Position numbers and translations under genes: made by a program
Origin: an uncultured Lachnospiraceae bacterium
GTDB lineage: Bacteria > Bacillota > Clostridia > Lachnospirales > Lachnospiraceae
Direction of reading: 5' to 3'
DNA: 64,000 nucleotides
Assembly: GCA_910585625.1 (NCBI GenBank)
Contig: CAJUFQ010000014.1
Location: 1 to 64,000 of the forward strand
The notes under the pieces: generated by a model
Seen by the model: only the letters and a program-made list of their open reading frames with translations
Databases searched by the model: none
What the model was told of the DNA's origin: nothing
Shown: piece by piece, positions 61,356 to 64,000 of the stretch
How positions within the stretch are numbered: the stretch's first letter is position 1
How the letters are laid out: every line of letters starts with the position of its first letter

Positions 61356-62456
61356 ATGAAAAAGAAAATGATAGTATTATTGGCGGCCCTGTGCGCGGTT
61401 GTGCTGGCTGGCGGCTGCGGGGGCAAGAATGAGAATGGGAACGACAGCGTAAAGCTTGGAGAATATAAAGGCCTGGAGCTTACGCTTGGCAGTTATGAAG
61501 TCACAGACGAGGACGTCAAGAACCATATCGAGACGAAGCTTACCTCCTATCCCGTATATGAGGACACGGGCAAGAAAAAAGTAGAGGAAGGGGACATCGT
61601 GAATATCGACTATGAAGGCCTAAAAGACGGCGTGGCTTTTGACGGCGGCACGGCAGAGGGCGCGAACCTGGAAATTGGTTCCAACAGCTTTATCGATGGA
61701 TTTGAAGATGGGCTGGTGGGCAAGAAAGTGGGGGAGAAGGTGGAGCTGAACCTCACGTTCCCCGAAGATTACCAGAACCCGGAACTGGCAGGACAGGCGG
61801 TCGTTTTCAAGGTGACGATTAACAAGATTGTCAAAGAGAACTTTATGACGTACGATACCATGACCGATGATTTTGTGGCAGGCAATTTCGTCAGCGACGG
61901 TTACGAGAGCGTCGATGACATGAAAAAGGGCGTCAGGGAGGAACTGGAGAGCAACAATGAGAGCAATAAGCAGACGGACATCCAGAATGCAATTTTTGAG
62001 AAGCTGCACGAGACTAGCTCGGTGACGCTGCCGGATGGGCTGCTGGAGCAGAGAATCCAGGAGTATATGGATCAGTTTACGGAGAACTTAAAGACCAGCT
62101 ATAACATGGAGCTTGCCGATTATCTGAGCAGCATGGGCACGACGGAAGAAGAGTTTGACGGGCAGGTGCGCCAGTATATCGAGGAAAGCCTCACAAACCA
62201 GCTTTTGTTGGAGGAGATTGCCAAGAAGGAGAATATCCAGTCTGACGAAGAGGGCCTGAACAAATACAAGCAGGATATCATTTCTGACTATGGGTATGAG
62301 GACGAGGACGCTTTGGTGGAACAGTACGGTGAGGATTATATCAAGAATGCCTACATCAGCGACAAGGCGATGCAGTTTATCATTGACAATGCTAAGATAA
62401 CGTATGACGCTAATGTCGATACCAATGCAGAGGCGGCAGAGCCAACAGCCCCCTGA
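61356..62456 (+). CDS. Trigger-factor-like FKBP prolyl isomerase lipoprotein
   Basis: A 366-residue exported protein with a lipoprotein signal (lipobox LAGGC, Cys21). An FKBP-type PPIase domain follows (~65-160: EEGDIVNIDYEGLKDGVAFD, IDGFEDGLVGKKVGEKVELN, LTFPEDYQNPELAGQAVVFK), then a long helical trigger-factor C-terminal domain (~165-345). Trigger factor is normally a cytosolic ribosome-bound chaperone; the lipobox and missing ribosome-binding domain point to an extracytoplasmic folding factor. It lies upstream of asnS with a 67-base gap. Confidence 0.88.
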   Translation: MKKKMIVLLAALCAVVLAGGCGGKNENGNDSVKLGEYKGLELTLGSYEVTDEDVKNHIETKLTSYPVYEDTGKKKVEEGDIVNIDYEGLKDGVAFDGGTAEGANLEIGSNSFIDGFEDGLVGKKVGEKVELNLTFPEDYQNPELAGQAVVFKVTINKIVKENFMTYDTMTDDFVAGNFVSDGYESVDDMKKGVREELESNNESNKQTDIQNAIFEKLHETSSVTLPDGLLEQRIQEYMDQFTENLKTSYNMELADYLSSMGTTEEEFDGQVRQYIEESLTNQLLLEEIAKKENIQSDEEGLNKYKQDIISDYGYEDEDALVEQYGEDYIKNAYISDKAMQFIIDNAKITYDANVDTNAEAAEPTAP

Positions 62457-62523
62457 TAAGGCGGGGACTTGCGGCAGCCTGGCGTGCTGCCTGTGGAATT
62501 AACATGAAGGAAGGAGAGAAGTT

Positions 62524-63915
62524 ATGGAATTGGTGAATATCAAAGACTTATATCGTAAAAAGGAAGAATATATGGAGCGGGAGGTAAGCATTGGCGGCTG
62601 GGTGCGCAGCATCCGTGGTTCAAAAAATTTTGGGTTCATTGTGGTGAATGACGGGACATTTTTTGAGCCTTTGCAGGTGGTATACCATGACAAACTGCCC
62701 AATTTCGCAGAGGTAGAGAAGACAAATGTGGGCGCGGCCATCATTGTCACAGGCAAGCTGGTGGCCACGCCTCAGGCCAAGCAGCCTTTTGAGATTCAGG
62801 CGGAGGAGATTGCCATCGAGGGGAAATCCACGCCGGAATATCCGCTGCAGAAAAAACGCCACAGTTTTGAATACCTGAGGACAATCTCACACCTGAGGCC
62901 GCGCACAAATACGTTTGAGGCGGTATTCCGGGTGCGTTCCCTGATTGCTTATGCAATCCACAAATTTTTCCAGGAGAGGGATTTTGTCTATGTCCACACG
63001 CCCTTGATTACCGGGAGCGACTGTGAAGGGGCGGGCGAGATGTTCCAGGTGACGACGCTGGATCTGAACGATATCCCCAAGAATCAGGATGGCACGGTGG
63101 ATTTTACCCAGGATTTCTTCAACAAGCCTACCAATCTGACTGTGAGCGGGCAGCTGAATGGGGAATCCTACGCGATGGCGTTTAAGAATATCTATACGTT
63201 CGGGCCTACTTTCCGTGCGGAGAATTCCAATACCACAAGGCATGCGGCGGAATTCTGGATGATTGAGCCGGAGATTGCCTTTGCGGATTTAAAGGACGAC
63301 ATGGTTTTGGCGGAGAGTATGCTCAAGTATATCATCAATTATGTGCTGGAGCATGCCCCGGAAGAAATGCAGTTTTTCAATAATTTCGTAGACAAGGGAC
63401 TGCTGGAACGTCTGAGGCATGTGGCTGATTCTGAGTTTGCCCATGTGACATATACAGAAGCGGTCGAGATTTTAGAGAAGAATAACGATAATTTTGAGTA
63501 CAAGATATCCTGGGGAGCAGATTTGCAGACGGAACATGAACGCTACCTGACGGAGGAAGTGTTTAAACGCCCGGTATTCGTGACGGACTATCCCAAGGAA
63601 ATTAAAGCATTTTATATGAAGCTGAATCCTGATGGCAAGACGGTTGCCGCAGTAGACTGCCTTGTACCGGGGATTGGGGAAATCATTGGCGGAAGCCAGA
63701 GGGAAGATGACTATGAAAAGCTGTGCCAGCGCATGGAGGAGCTGGGGCTGAACAAAGAAGATTACGGCTTCTATCTGGATTTGCGTAAATATGGCACTGC
63801 CAGACATGCCGGGTTTGGGCTGGGCTTTGAACGGTGCGTCATGTACCTGACAGGCATGACGAATATCCGCGATGTCGTGCCGTTCCCCAGGACGGTAAAT
63901 AACTGTGAACTGTAG
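62524..63915 (+). CDS. asnS: Asparagine-tRNA ligase
   Basis: A complete 463-residue class II aminoacyl-tRNA synthetase. The N-terminal OB-fold anticodon domain is at ~10-105 (VSIGGWVRSIRGSKNFGFIV), motif 2 is FRAENSNTTRHAAEFWMIEP and motif 3 is GFGLGFERCVMYLTGMTNIR. The sequence GEIIGGSQRED near residue 395 fits AsnRS rather than AspRS. GAAGGAGAG precedes the ATG. No T-box leader is seen upstream. 63916-64000 is downstream sequence with no feature I can support. Confidence 0.95.
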   Translation: MELVNIKDLYRKKEEYMEREVSIGGWVRSIRGSKNFGFIVVNDGTFFEPLQVVYHDKLPNFAEVEKTNVGAAIIVTGKLVATPQAKQPFEIQAEEIAIEGKSTPEYPLQKKRHSFEYLRTISHLRPRTNTFEAVFRVRSLIAYAIHKFFQERDFVYVHTPLITGSDCEGAGEMFQVTTLDLNDIPKNQDGTVDFTQDFFNKPTNLTVSGQLNGESYAMAFKNIYTFGPTFRAENSNTTRHAAEFWMIEPEIAFADLKDDMVLAESMLKYIINYVLEHAPEEMQFFNNFVDKGLLERLRHVADSEFAHVTYTEAVEILEKNNDNFEYKISWGADLQTEHERYLTEEVFKRPVFVTDYPKEIKAFYMKLNPDGKTVAAVDCLVPGIGEIIGGSQREDDYEKLCQRMEELGLNKEDYGFYLDLRKYGTARHAGFGLGFERCVMYLTGMTNIRDVVPFPRTVNNCEL

Positions 63916-64000
63916 TAGATTTATGACGGAACGGCTTCTCCGGGAACACCTTATTAAAATAAATAGGAACGGTTATGGGCGGCTAAATAGATATGCCGCC

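Noticed and set aside
62457..62523. T-box leader for asnS
   Set aside because: The gap is only 67 bases and lacks the T-box sequence and antiterminator structure.

Overview
The window looks like a chromosomal segment of a Lachnospiraceae-type (Clostridium cluster XIVa) gut Firmicute. The signs are AGGAGG-type ribosome binding sites, TTGACA-N17-TATAAT promoters, moderate G+C, Firmicute-style genes (BlaI/BlaR1, a BcrA-like ABC module, a lipoprotein trigger-factor homologue, type II Wadjet) and tight ATGA-coupled operons. This placement is inferred from gene content and style only.

Layout. 0-3 kb: a possible small RNA unit, a WYL regulator, a ClbS/DinB-like protein and an SPL-type radical SAM protein. 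3-7.7 kb: a decayed accessory patch with a minus-strand array of SMI1-like and other immunity-type genes sharing a leader motif, broken sigma-like and HEAT-repeat genes, a CPBP protease and a PadR gene with no clear start. 7.8-14.2 kb: an unusual operon of LuxE-like, LuxC/adenylate-ligase fusion, HATPase/GNAT fusion and PaaK-like proteins, resembling fatty-aldehyde chemistry without luciferase. 14.3-24.6 kb: a tyrosine recombinase, a self-regulated TetR/flavodoxin pair, a MotA-like/LuxR membrane pair, mutY, a glycosyltransferase and a BlaI/BlaR1 pair.

24.6-37.2 kb is a defence-rich stretch. It holds a complete type II Wadjet system (jetABCD) with a translationally coupled fifth ATPase gene, a chromate transporter pair that is broken twice, and an AT-rich DUF262 / DUF3696-ATPase / unknown-protein operon that follows a C-terminally truncated acetyltransferase gene.

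38.6-46.2 kb is a sugar unit: a LacI regulator, a IIA-IIC-IIB PTS permease, a MapP-like EEP phosphatase, enzyme I, an HPr with Lys in place of Ser46, and L-lactate dehydrogenase. Together these suggest PTS uptake of maltose or a similar disaccharide, phosphatase release and fermentation to lactate. 46.2-54 kb: a MarR/PPOX/MATE operon, a hemerythrin-receiver fusion, and a two-component/ABC export module split by a 166-bp palindrome. 54-56.6 kb: a remnant of a NACHT/STAND protein. 57-64 kb: a glycosyltransferase / NlpC-like / flippase operon, nicotinate phosphoribosyltransferase, a trigger-factor-like lipoprotein and asnS.

Several intergenic elements made of strings of short perfect hairpins recur in the window, and one of them interrupts a gene.
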